Of a stretch of DNA of 64,000 nucleotides, positions 23,886-36,800 are shown one piece after another. Under the pieces are notes generated by a model. The model had not been told where the DNA came from, made no database searches, and saw only the letters and a list, made by a program, of their open reading frames with translations. The DNA comes from Tubiluchus corallicola. Lineage: Eukaryota; Priapulida; Priapulimorpha; Priapulimorphida; Tubiluchidae. The DNA lies in contig JAQGDQ010000001.1 of NCBI GenBank assembly GCA_030141605.1, positions 1,522,501 to 1,586,500 of the forward strand. Reading direction: 5' to 3'. The position numbers and the translations under genes are program-made. Positions within the stretch are counted from its first letter, which is position 1, and each line of letters begins with the position of its first letter.

Positions 23886-26281
23886 CGACGACCAGCTTCT
23901 GTATAACTTAATTTCTGTAGAACCCCATTCCGCTATTGCCTTTCTCAAGTTAAATTAGAGGGGACCTCTTTTTTCTTCCTCAAACGGAATAATGTGAGGA
24001 TTCCGTGGCAGACACTTGCTCACATAGTGAGTTAAAAGCAAACGCGCAAACGTACTGATTTGTTAACTTTGCTTCCACTTGCAGATGAAATCTCGCGAGG
24101 TTAAAACATAAAAGGCAATGTTCTGTTAAACCACTTACATCTGTTCCAATTTTTCAGCTGGGATTTAAGATTACTAATGGGAAAGTTAGAATTCAGGGCA
24201 ACTTTATTAAATATTTATCTCTACCTATACCCGATGGAACTGAGAAGCATACAATCATACATGTTAAGTCTCGCTTTGGCTGTGGTTGGTAATGTAATAA
24301 AAGCTTTATCCAGAATCGTAAGTGGCTAAAAATCGTCTAAAGGATCTACAGTATTTCTCATCCAATGAACTGTAATAAAATTTTGAATTTTTGGGATATT
24401 TTAATTGTGAATTTTTTTTGCACTGACCAGTGCATTAAGAGCAAAACGTATATTACACTCAGTAAACGCGAATCTTATAAATATTGTCCAGTGAATTTTA
24501 TGCCAAGCACTTTTTGATATATGGGTGGCACCTTTCTACGAGTGTATAAACTAGGTCGTATTTGCTCCTACCATATTTAATGGAAAATTAGATAAACTTT
24601 TGCATATTATTATTATATGTTACGAAACGAGCCAAACTTGCGTCTAATTCGTCAAAATAGATTTTGTAGTTGATTTGTCTGGATTCCTAGCTCGGTATTC
24701 TACAAAAAATCTTTACAATTCGAAATTTAATTTAAAAACAAAACAAATCGTTACTCGTTAATTAACCCATTACGAGGTGATGATTTTGGTCATGGTCATT
24801 AGTCAGCTTTCATTTTGCTGTTTTCCAGTGGGCATTATATGTAGACATCAAGACAGATTTGTGAATTCATGGTGTGTATAGTGATGGCTTGAAGATAACG
24901 GTAGATTCTTATATTTGTGATAGTCATTTCGTGAATGGTAACTTAAATTTTCGCTATTTTTGTTATGTTAATCGTTATCATGTTTATTTTGTTACCTTTA
25001 ACTTAAAAAACTGGAAGTTAAACTGTAACAGCTTCGATGCAACATCTCATGACGTCAACTCCCAAGCTAAAAAACGATTCATCACGTGTGCTACCTACTC
25101 ACCAATATCAATAATGCACGCACTTTTCGGGTAGTGAGTGCAGATTATGTATATTGCGCGGCTCTAGCTAAACTGATTGGCTAATTGGTTGATCAATTGG
25201 CGGGTATCTGCGTACCAGTAGAGAAAATCAAAAGCGACAGCAGCTGAAGTTTTGAATTTCTAGTAAAATGGTAATGGTTATTGTAAAATCAGTTAAAAAG
25301 CTAAGTGATGATCAGTGCTACAGAGCTTTATGAACGAGTGACAAAACAAGGGAGAGTTTTCACGATAAGTGCTACCGAAATAAAACCTAAGATGAATTCT
25401 AGCAATCACTTAATAGATAACTGACACCATTCTCGCAAAGGCCCAAACTATTATTGCTTATGTAAAATACATTGAGCTTATTTAAACTGCAGCCTACGTC
25501 GAGACATTTTGCAGGTCGCCAAAACTTATCTCATTTGCACCGAGTAGATGGATTTTTCCAATTTCGAAGTACGAGGGTATAAATTTACTATGTTCTCAAA
25601 GCAAAATAATAGAAATTGCATTGACGATCAAATTTATCGTGAACAATTGAATGCTGTTGTTTGAAAGATAAATTTAAGTAATATAGTAATATGGCACAAA
25701 CGAATATATATAACTAGTAGTACGCATTCATTGTTAACTTATAGGCCGTTAAAGTGTCTTGTATCTTTTCAATTTTAGTATTTACTCATATATTAGTTAA
25801 TATTGCAAGAGCAACAGAAATCTTTATTGTTGTAAAATTGTGCAACGATGAATAATGAAATCAATGGTATTTTCTGTATACAAATACTAAGCGAGGTAAG
25901 CTCAGCAATAGTGTTAACGTTCTAAAAAATGAAGCTAAACGAATGCACGCTACATGTATCACCACCTACGAATTTATTTGACAGGTTATCTAATAAAAGA
26001 ATTATCGCTTCAACAGAAATATCGTGTCAGCTGATTAGTGCAACTTAATAGCATAAATTAGTGACTTCTATATGACTTGCACGTGCTTGAAAATATTGAT
26101 TTTAATTGCTGTCAGAGATTCTACAAATAAGTTTTTAACGATTTAACAACAAGTATTGAAGACAGCTGAACAAGAAAAGAAGGAAAGCAGAAAGAAAAAG
26201 AGTGGGACAAAGGAAAACACAGACAGCAATTAAATGAAAAAATGCATCAAAATGAACGAACGAGTAAAAGCGTACAAATAC
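23886..26281. other. No feature seen
   Basis: AT-rich sequence. An 86-codon frame at 24874 has no motif. Confidence 0.45.
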
Positions 26282-26452
26282 CTCTGCGTCTGTAACAGTG
26301 GCCGCTTCCAAGTCTTTACTGTTTATGAAAAACGTCTGGGCTGCTTGACTGTTCTTCTGCGCTTCGACTTCAGGTTGCTCAATTACTAGCTGCACTATTC
26401 GAGTACTTCTAGAGATGTTTAGTGGACTATTATCCCCACATTTTGCCATCAT
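26282..26452 (-). CDS. Possible first coding exon of an unrecognised minus-strand gene
   Basis: From ATG ATG at 26452 the frame reads MMAKCGDNSPLNISRSTRIV and on through EQPEVEAQKNSQ to ATVTDAE (57 residues, phase 0). It is followed by a GTATTT donor-like site at 26281-26280. The composition is soluble and acidic, unlike the hydrophobic junk read past the donor. No family is recognised and no following exon was found to the left, so this is a candidate only. Confidence 0.3.
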
Positions 26453-28554
26453 ATTTCACGCGTTTGCTGCAATAACTAACGTTGCTTCTGAGCTAATAGC
26501 GTGATTGCGAAGTAATCGTATTGTAGTCTATTAGGTCAGAATCAGACGTAAGAGAATTAGGAAGAGCACACTCTGCAAGTTCGCAACTACGGAGAGAAGT
26601 ACACGGATGCATACGTCAATAAATTGGAAGCAAAGCGCAAAGGCTGAAATTCAAGGTGTTCTCTTTAAACATGTACCGACATCCACGTATAAGTTGTTCA
26701 AATAATAGTTTATTAAATACAAAAGATGTAATGTATCATTGTGGTTATAAGCACTAAATACTGAAGTTATTTTTAAAAAAAATGCATTTGCACCGCCAAA
26801 AAGTTTCTGGGAGCTATGTAAGTTTCCCATGTAATTACCAAGTGATTGTGGCTTATCTTCATGATTATGAAAATCATGCATAATGTAGACAACATGAATG
26901 AGCTGCCTCCTAAACATATCTGTCATCATTAGTCTATTTGGCCTTAAATTTAGCAAACATTCTTTTCCCACACTGTAAAGTAGGTTTCAGGCTGCGAATT
27001 GATTACAGTTGTTTTGTTCCTTTTGTTCCTTGCTAATGCACAATTTTACTATGTGTTATAACTAATACTGTGCACATAGGAAGTTATCATTGAAATAATA
27101 ATAATAGTATCCTATAATTTTTCGATGATGTATAATAGCTTTATGACCTAATTATCACATAATAAACTACGTCACTTGCAATAGTGACGGTGGCATCACA
27201 CGACATTTTTAGAGAGTCAAATTTCTGTAAAAAATGTGTTGAAATGTAATCGCTTGTCACTTTTAGTTCGGTGAAAAATCGGTTAAGGATGAGCACAAAA
27301 ATAAAAAGCGTAAAAAACTCAAAATTCTAATGAACTGGTACATTATCATGTTTTTATCTGATCTGATACCTCCGACGAGTTATTTAGCCACTTGTTTGTA
27401 AACGGGAAGCTCACAATACGATAGTATAGATCATTGAAACTTGTACTATACGGCATCATAATCCAAGAAGCATTGTAATTCAGCTTAGAATTTTCGAGAC
27501 AGCCAACCATAATGTTTTCAGGTAATATTTTAATATCTGTTTATAATAAACATACTAATGCAGATACAAAGTTTCGCTTCCACTGGTGTGAGTAGTAAGT
27601 ATAGTAAAAACTGTTATTACATTAGTCTATAAAATACCAGTGCTAATATCAATAAATGTTAAAGGTAGCTAGTGTTAAACGAAACATCCACTGGTAAAGG
27701 CAAATGCGTCACTAAATTAGCTTAATTTAAATTAGCTTATTAACGCGTATAATACGCTTGCTGCCAGCATATTTTTTGTTCACGAATATTAAGAACTGGG
27801 TTTCTAAAATGAGAATCTTCCAAGATTGTCTTGAATCAATAACTGCTTCTTGTTAATTTGTGGTGTTATTTGAGATGCATTTTTTTTTATTTTAGCATGG
27901 CAGTTGTAATATTCTACGTACGAACACTTCTTTCTAGATTGATATTTAACAACACCGATTAACCAAATTTATCATGATGACCTAGATTAACTAAATTTGT
28001 CATAACTGAAGTGCACTGAGATGTTTGTGGAAAAAATGAACAAAGTATTACGTTCCTTCGTTCATTTATTGTTCATTCATTACTTTGCTCTTTCATCTGT
28101 TGGTTTCATGCACTTGTTTATTCGTTTGAAAAATTGTTCGTTCGTTTGTTTATTCATTTTTCTGCCAATTCGTCTAAATTTCGTCCAAAATAAGTGTACA
28201 GAAGTTAAAAATGAAAAAGTGTATTACTGGTCAAAGAATTTTTCAACACCAAATTTACGTGATGAAAAACACTTATTATACATTCCAAAACAGAAGGACG
28301 GACAAATATAGAAATTATGTTATATAAGAAAAGCAGGGGTTTGCAGGGGTTTCTTGAGAATGCTGCAACACCGAGATTTTCATCGTAGGTTTTGATTTTT
28401 GTGACCTGTCACCTTGAATAAATATGCAAAATTTTTATGCACGTACAGCACTTAGTTCAAAATTCAGTACGCACTACAGCAGTGACTGGGAACCGAGGTC
28501 GTATGCCCACACATTTATTGTTCGTTAATTAAGATCCCTAAATCTATGTGTTGA
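26453..28554. other. No feature seen
   Basis: AT-rich sequence. T-rich TTCATTCGTT-like low complexity near 28050-28160 makes a hydrophobic chance frame. Confidence 0.45.
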
Positions 28555-29202
28555 ATGCAGTATAAAGGCCGCAGAAAATGTCACACTGCAATCTTGATTT
28601 ACGCTTTGACAGGAATCGCAATTGGCTGTGAAGGACTAGTAAATGATGACGAGACAGAAGCCACAGACTTTCACATACACTGCACAATGGACGTTAAAGA
28701 GTTAAAAAAATTGCTAAAGCTGACAGGATCAGAGAAAAAAGCTGAACGAAAGGTTGACATATTGTACCAGCAAACCGATTCACCGTTCAGTACTGCAATA
28801 ACAACACCGCTTTACAACCCACCTTTGGAGAGTAGTGCAGTAGAAGTGACTGCTGAGAGATCTGTTCGAAAAATGCGATCATTTTCAAGAATTCATTTGT
28901 TGTGTTGTGAACATCCAACGCTGTTTTATGAACATTGTACATGTTTCAATACCGCGGAATCTAACACTGGCCAACTTTATAGACACGTTTGTCTTATCAA
29001 CCACGATGCTGACAGAGCTGCCATATTGCAGTGCTCTAAGGCTGACCCTATTTCTGGAAATCCCATCAGAGTGCTATCACCGTTTGATGATGCATACAAA
29101 AGACATGAATATCTCAAATATAGGCGGTACACTTGCAATAAGAATATTATTAAGCACTTTTGTGAAAAGCATTCAGCACAGTCAACAAAGTCGCCGAGAT
29201 AA
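28555..29202 (+). CDS. Orphan 215-residue cysteine-containing protein, possibly secreted
   Basis: This is an uninterrupted frame from an ATG preceded directly by an in-frame TGA to a TAA at 29200-29202, with AATAAA overlapping just after the stop. The N-terminus is basic (MQYKGRRKCH) then hydrophobic (TAILIYALTGIAIGC), which looks like a signal peptide. A Lys/Glu-rich middle follows, and the last 100 residues hold several Cys, including a CC pair and C-x-C. I recognise no family. It could be a single-exon gene, one exon of a larger gene, or a long chance frame; its length in this AT-rich DNA and its even amino-acid mix favour coding. No introns or neighbours inform its role. Confidence 0.4.
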   Translation: MQYKGRRKCHTAILIYALTGIAIGCEGLVNDDETEATDFHIHCTMDVKELKKLLKLTGSEKKAERKVDILYQQTDSPFSTAITTPLYNPPLESSAVEVTAERSVRKMRSFSRIHLLCCEHPTLFYEHCTCFNTAESNTGQLYRHVCLINHDADRAAILQCSKADPISGNPIRVLSPFDDAYKRHEYLKYRRYTCNKNIIKHFCEKHSAQSTKSPR

Positions 29203-29608
29203 ATAAAGGTTTAACTTGGATTCGCTAAAATTATCATTGTTTCATAAACTATTATCCATCATAATTATTAGAATCCCTTACAAAATTGCGTTTATTTGAG
29301 GCGTGTACAGGCTTTCCAATGCTGAATTGTGTTTCTCACATAACAGAGTGTACTATATTTGTTTTATTATGCATTTATTGTGTACATAACTGGTACATTT
29401 ATCACAATTATTATTATATATATATAACTACTTGTGTACAGTTTCAATTTTTTGAGTTTCCACTTTATAGTGACGCAGTATCTTTAAAAATTTCAATTTC
29501 ACAAAATTCTAAATTTTTCGTGACAATTCGTCTGATTCTTTTGATAGAGAAAACATAAAACAAAGATAAACGAGCCAACATACAAAAATATACCTGTATA
29601 GGTATATG

Positions 29609-29755
<147 letters not shown>

Positions 29756-30815
29756 AATGTTTGTGTGTGTATATTGGCGTGAAGAATTTGACACGCTGCG
29801 CCCCTGTTTCAGGAATTCACTTATATATAATATGGTTTCATAAAAGAACAAACTTTCATTGAATTCCAGGCTCTTGTTCTAAACTAAATAATGCATCAGT
29901 TTCAATTTCAATTTCAATTTACATTTGAATTAACATAACTACAGTTTTACAATAAAGTTCAGATGATGTTACATAAAATGGATATTACCAATAATGTGTC
30001 GGTTTATCAACTTAGTTACATAAACATAACATTAGATTATGCATGTTTTAGGGAGACCAAGGAAGCTTATAAAGACCACCGCGAAAACAGTATAGGGATG
30101 CTTAAGGAGATAATTATGACAGTTTATGACCAAAATTTTGCAAATATTTAAAGCTTATGGTTAGTATGTTAGAAAAATAAATGGAGAGATTACTGTAATG
30201 GTTATTTTTCCTACTCTGAGGAGTATAGCACACTTATGAAAATTTATAATTACAATAGTGTTTATTATGCTAACAGCAGTTGATGATTTGCAATAGGCAT
30301 TCTGAAATAGACCTGCACAGTGTAATAAATCAATCGACTCCGATCCCATGGAAGGTTTGTTATGCATAAAATGACCAAATGGTAAGTTTGATTATTAAAT
30401 CCTGGTCCATAAATAATATTGATTTTTAAATGTAATTCGAGCTTATCATAGCGCATTTCTTTGGTTTCCTATATGAACTTAGCAAATAATTATGTCATTA
30501 CAAAATTTTCTCCTGATTTAAATGTTAACACTATGAAAAATGCTAAGGCTTCTTTTTCTACTACTGGAATTCTCTTTGAGCGCCATCAAATGTTTGAGAC
30601 ATAAAAGCTAGAACATTTATATTATTCCTTGATTATTTTCTGGTTTAAAATTGCTCCTCACTCTTCATCAGGTCTATACGTCTAGATATACGTAAATAAA
30701 ATATATGTACTTGTTACAATTGTTAGTATCGGTAACATCTCTGAGTATAAGTCATAGCATGAGGATTGGAAATCGCTTTTTCAACTTCCATTATTTTACT
30801 TTTCTCTGAACCAAA

Positions 30816-30843
30816 ATGGCGCTGAAGCAAGTTGTAGGGCAAA
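30816..30843 (+). CDS. STXBP1: Munc18 coding exon 1
   Basis: The exon reads M-A-L-K-Q-V-V-G-Q plus one base of the next codon, then a donor GTAAAG at 30844. The start context is CCAAAATGG. The phase-1 break completes a Lys codon with exon 2, giving the family's N-terminal V-V-G-x-K. From memory, vertebrate STXBP1 has its first coding intron at the same place. The exon is only 28 nt and was found by homology and phase, so the 5' untranslated start is not defined; no TATA box is obvious upstream. Confidence 0.85.
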
Positions 30844-33800
30844 GTAAAGTTTTTTAGATTAGATTATATTTAGTAATAGCTGTTTCATGACTTATTTCAG
30901 GATTCTCAATCCTTGAAGTTAAATAGAATTAATGAAATCTGCATTGTTGTTGCTAGTTTTTTGCTATCCTTTAATATATATTTTTTATTGCTTGATACAT
31001 TAATTATTAATAAAAATATTATCTCTTGGAATCTGTGTGGTCAGACGATTGGGTTAGCTCAGAACATTACCGAGCAGCAAGAAAATGTCTTCCTTCGAGT
31101 TTCAATAAATTTTAAGATTTTAATCTTAAATCGTGTATTTCGCACACATGGTAAAAGTAGTACTAGTATACAATTGCAACGTAGGCATACATAATTAGTG
31201 AATTACAAAAAGCAATGCCAAAATGCTAGACCACCATAGGACCATTAGGTCGTCTACATGTTGCATTATATGATGATTTATAAATGAGCATTTACGAAGC
31301 GCAGCTCAAGTTTATATGAAATACTGATATTTGAATTTAAGTAAGCTGTAAATTACGTTGATGAAATAGTAAAGATACCTTATCCAAAGGACCTTGATAT
31401 TAACTGTCTGCAAGTGGTCCTCTCTCAAGTGCCTTTGGAAACTGTTGACTGATGACAACTGATGGTTGATGATGGAAGGCGATTCCATTGCTGAACTGCA
31501 CAATACACAAAGAAGTGAGATCTGATGGTATTTCTAGCTGGTTGCACCAATAACTTAGGCTCATGACCACGAAGAACTTGGTGAGGCCTGGAAAAAAGTC
31601 TGTCTCTGTCAGAATAGGGTTTATAGTCTCACGCCTTTCCTCTAGAGCAGTAACCGAAGTGGGATCCAATCAACGGCAAGACAAATACATCGATCCCGAA
31701 TTCTTTTAAGTGCATTCTTGATAGTAGCATGCTACAGTGACCACACGATTGACATGTATTCCAAAATGAGTAAAACAACGGCTTCATAAAGAGGAATAAG
31801 TGCGACTGCATTTCCTGATATAACACAGCACTTGATCGTGCCAATGAGATGGCTTACTTTTACAATGACATGGTTCACATGGGAATTCCTCAAATGTTCA
31901 CATGTAAAGTTACGACATGGAAATTATCACTCTCAAGCCTCTGATATAATTTTTCGGCTATTTGCAGATTTGGGAAGCACAATGAAAAATGGATTGCATA
32001 CCTCAAGGTTAATGTTAGTTTTTGAAGTTATATCTAAGTAATACGGAGAGCAAAAACTGAATATCTACATACCTTTGTAACATCCTTAAAATTGAATATA
32101 CGGCCAAGTTCTTTAGTGCATCAGCTGTATATATTTCTAAGGCTGTAACAAGTCATGGCATATGCAGCTTAATATTTTTAGTACATTACCATTTTGGGTT
32201 ATTTTTCTATTATTTTCTTTTGTTTAATTAACTAAATAAAGTTTCAGAATCCATAATCACCAATTTAGGTCCGTTATTATTTTGCCTATATATAAACAAC
32301 ATATCCAGTGTATTAAAACACTCACAAATAACGCAATACGCTGATGACACTACAATCTACATAGCCCATGAAAATGTCCAAACTGCAAAAAATTATTTAG
32401 AAGAAGATATAAAAAATATAAATATGGCATTTAGTCATTACAAGCTAAAAATGAATAATGACAAAACAGAATTCATGATACTGTCACCCTCATTAAATAG
32501 TAATGATGCATCATCAACCACTTTGACAATAGATAATGCTGTAATCAAACAAACTAACAATGTTAAATTCCTGGGCATACAAGTAGACAATAATCTTTCA
32601 TGGGATGAACACTTTAATAACATATACACAAAAATGGCATCAAGCACATCATATCTCCGACAAGTTAAAGGGCAACTAACAAAGGAAACTAAAACACTAA
32701 TATATAAAACTTTAGTTCTACCACACTTCTTATATGGATGTACGCTACTTCAAAAAACCAAAAGAGAAAGTTACTTAAAATTAAATCTCCTTCAAAACTA
32801 TGCGTTGAGATTGATAGCTGGGTACTCATACAAACATAAAGCAGGTAGACAAAAATTCAAAGCTTCAACAACTAACCTGAGAAAAACTTTAAAATTCCCA
32901 ATCATTGAAGCACACAAAAATATTTTACTCTGCTTTTTATATTTAAATACATTAACAACATCAGCAAACCATTCCAGAATAACAGATTTACCTTTTTTCC
33001 AAATCCTATCGTTAATTCCAGAACAAGCAATCTAAAACAAATTAGGACAAATACCCACTATGGAACGAACTCTGTAATCAAACAAGCAATTTTACTTTGG
33101 AATTCTCTACCATTACAAGTTAAACAAATCAAGTCCCTATCAGCATTTAAAACAAAATTAAAATCACTAATATTAACCAGATATGAAATACCATCACACC
33201 AGTACGACAACATACACACTAATTCAGAATTCATATACCCACGGCCATATTAATTAAATCATAGTTTTTTTTGTTTTTTTGTGTATGGTTGTAAATATGT
33301 TTGATTTTATTCGTCATTACTGCACAGTAGTTTAGATTGCACTGACGCATTTGCCTTCAGCAGTGTAAGTTTTTATTAACTAACACTGATTGATTATCTC
33401 TGTAAAGTTTTTATCAGTGATTATCAATGTTTTTAATGGCAAATAATAAGAGCTACGATTTTACTTGTTTTTTCAATTTCTTGACATTTGTTACTGACCA
33501 AAATAACTACAGTCAAACCTCTTTATACCACCCACATTGGTACGGGAAAAAAGTTGGTGATGTAGCGAGTTACGAACGGCACATCTACTGACTCTGAATC
33601 TCCTAGCCATTTCTCGAGCAGAATATCCTTCTTCATGTAGAATAGAGATTTGACTTCTTTGAATGTCACTTAGGTTTTTCTTGCGACCCATTTGAGTGAC
33701 AAGAATTGAAAACAACGAATGAATTCTATCAGATTTCAGGTAGTTTCCAGTCCGGAAAATCGGCAGTTGATAATCACCATGGAAACTCTTCTCATTGTGA

Positions 33801-36800
33801 CTTCATGGTGAGGCATTTATGAAAGAGCGTTGTCGCTGTGATTAACGCGCGTGGAGGTCATACGAAATACTGAAACCGGGCATTTAGAAGTGATTAGTAC
33901 ACAGTAAAAGGACATTTCAAGTCATTCTAGAAAAGGAAGCTGCAGAATTTTTTAAAAGCAATGTTCATGGTGATTCCACAAATGAGTTCCTGGTTTGATG
34001 ATAAAAATATTTCATTATCTCCGTAATTCTGTTTTGAATCAAAGTTAATTATGAAATCTCCGTCTCGACAGTGAGGATGACGTCATCAAGTCGGAGACAT
34101 ATGCGCATGCACAGTTGATCATTCATCCTCTTACCTTTCATTAGAATTACCATCCAACATAATCAGACGACTGGGGCGGAAGCTACTACCGAGAGCGCCC
34201 CTAAGACATTTCCCGCAACCATACTGATAACGTCATCAATGCAATGACGTCATCATAAGTCCAGCGCATGCGCAACACAAACATTTATTTGCAATTTTCA
34301 ATTCCCTTCCTAATGAGCCATCGTGTGTACGAATCGGTCCACCATGAGGGAAAATATATGGTGTTGAATACCGAAAAGCTCAAAATTCACGTTGTAATCA
34401 CAGGTGGGCTTAAACTTTTGGCCACGACTGTATATATTAATTTGCCTGGCGGTGGGCAGATAACGGGTGGCAGTATAACAGGTTATTTTTATATACAGTT
34501 TAATACAGCCATTTTGTTCCTGTCTATTTTGCAGGCAGTAAACGAGTATAGGGAAATGACATTTTCAGTATCTGCAGATTTTTTTGCTCTTTAAAATGTA
34601 CATTGTAAGAACTTGAATAACTATGCTATTATTGATTAGGTTTATATTCGTTTGCTTGGCCTTTTCTTGCGTCCCAACCTTAGATGGGAATAGTATCTTA
34701 CAGAAGTGGCTAAGAAAAATGGAATGCCTGCATACAGCTAGTTGTATAAAACTTGGACACTGCATGTCCAATTGTGTTGCAATTAATGGTTATCCTTCAA
34801 AGATTTCTTTCTGTATTTCAGAGGTTCTGCAGGAGGTCATCAGAAGTGTAAAAAAGAAAGGGGAATGGAAAGTAATGATAGTGGACCAGCTGAGTATGCG
34901 AATCATCTCAGCATGCAGTAAGATGCATGACCTTGCAAATGAAGGCATAACAAGTGAGCTATTATTCATAATAATTTAAAAATAACATAACATTAATCAG
35001 CGGCTTAGTTGGGCCTAGTAATACAGCTTTTAGTAACATTCGTAAATAATTAAAATAGTAGAAATAAAAAGAGGAATTCTTACTACTTGTGCTAGAAAGA
35101 TGATAACTTCAAAATTCAAATCTATGTATCTAGAGAAATTTTTCTAACTCAAGTGCTAACTTGTAATACTTTTCAGTTGTGGAAGACATTTCCAAGCGGA
35201 GAGAGCCATTGCCGTTATTGGAAGCAATTTACTTTATCTCACCAACAGAAAAGGTGCACAGTTGTTTAACTGGTAGCCAGTAGGCGTAATGTGCTTAGTG
35301 TTGACTAAAGTTAATTTTGCATTAAAAAATTTGATTTACTGTAAAATACTTGTATAGTACTTGTTTATTGTACACTTGCTTCAGATGTCACTTCTGTTTA
35401 AAACTCTCTACGTGCTTTCAAGTTTGCTTTCTTTTTACTATTAAAACCAGTGATATATCATCAAAATTCAGTTGGTTATCAATCCTTACAATCAAGCAAA
35501 CATGATTACAAATAAATCCAACAAATTTCGCACATCGGTTAAAGCTTCTTTTGTATAATCAATTTCCAAACAATACTGTAATTTGATTTTTTGGCTTCTA
35601 CATGGCAGTAGACACTCATAGGTATAAATGCATCTATACCTGCATTTACTTTAACATACAAATGCTTACAGAAGTAAAATGATAAATGAAATAATGTTTT
35701 ATTCTTTTTAGTCTATTAGGCAGTTGATGCAGGATTTCGTTGGTATCCCTCTGTATCGTGGAATACATCTATTCTTTACTGAAGGTACGATTTTGTTTTT
35801 TAGGTGGTATTTGGTACATCTAATATATGGTAGACCTTACCTTAGTGATGCAATGTACTGTTTAATTTGCCAGATTGAGCCGAACTGAATTTTTTCTAAA
35901 CTGTTCTATTTGGTCCTGTTTGGTTGTAAGTCAGAAATCTGTGCTAAACATGGCTCAGCTCAGACATGTCCTGTGGCATCCGGCAAAAACTCCATGTATC
36001 TAGTAAAATGTTCATTACAGTACCTGACATTTTATTCTTTATTTAAATTAGTGGTCGCCTAATTAATTACGATCAATGGGCAAAAACTCGGGCAAACTTC
36101 CATGCTACAGCTGTTGCCTTCTTAAGATGCATCACAAATCGTGGGCATGAAGTTAAAAATTTTCAAAACAATAAGCATGAAAACTATAAGCAAATGAAGT
36201 GACTGAAATTATAGTTTATCAGCTTTGCACTCATGTTCTTCGCATCTCATACACAAATCGATAGAGAAGCATTGTTTAAAGGTATTCGCAAATTGCCCTG
36301 GCATAGCTGCACAGAAAAAAGCAACGCGGAGGTGAGGCATCAGTGTGCGTGCATCACATGTCTAACAGACTAAATTTTATTTGAAATGACAGGTTTCTTC
36401 TGTAACTCTGCTCAACTTCGGAGTAATTACAGTAAATATCCCACCCGACATGACTCAGCAGTAACATAACAAGTTCCATCATACGTCTCCACCCGATCCA
36501 GCAGTAGCTTGCCAAATTTTATGCTCGATTCCGTCCAACTCAGCTCTAGTCCATAAACTCCCTCTGGTGCTTCAGTTCAGTAAGTTATGCGACCACTATA
36601 TTTCAATTGTTGGCTTTAATGTTGTTCAGCAGAGCTGCACTTTTATAGTTTTGTTGTGCTAATTGGCACTATGATACTGCATGTTTTCATAATCAGCAGT
36701 TTTATTTGTTGTATGTGGTGCTTGTCCTTTCAAGGGCCCCTGAAATTTTCGAGGTGAAGTGTTGAGACACTTCTAAACTTTTTCTTTCTTATTCTTGTAG

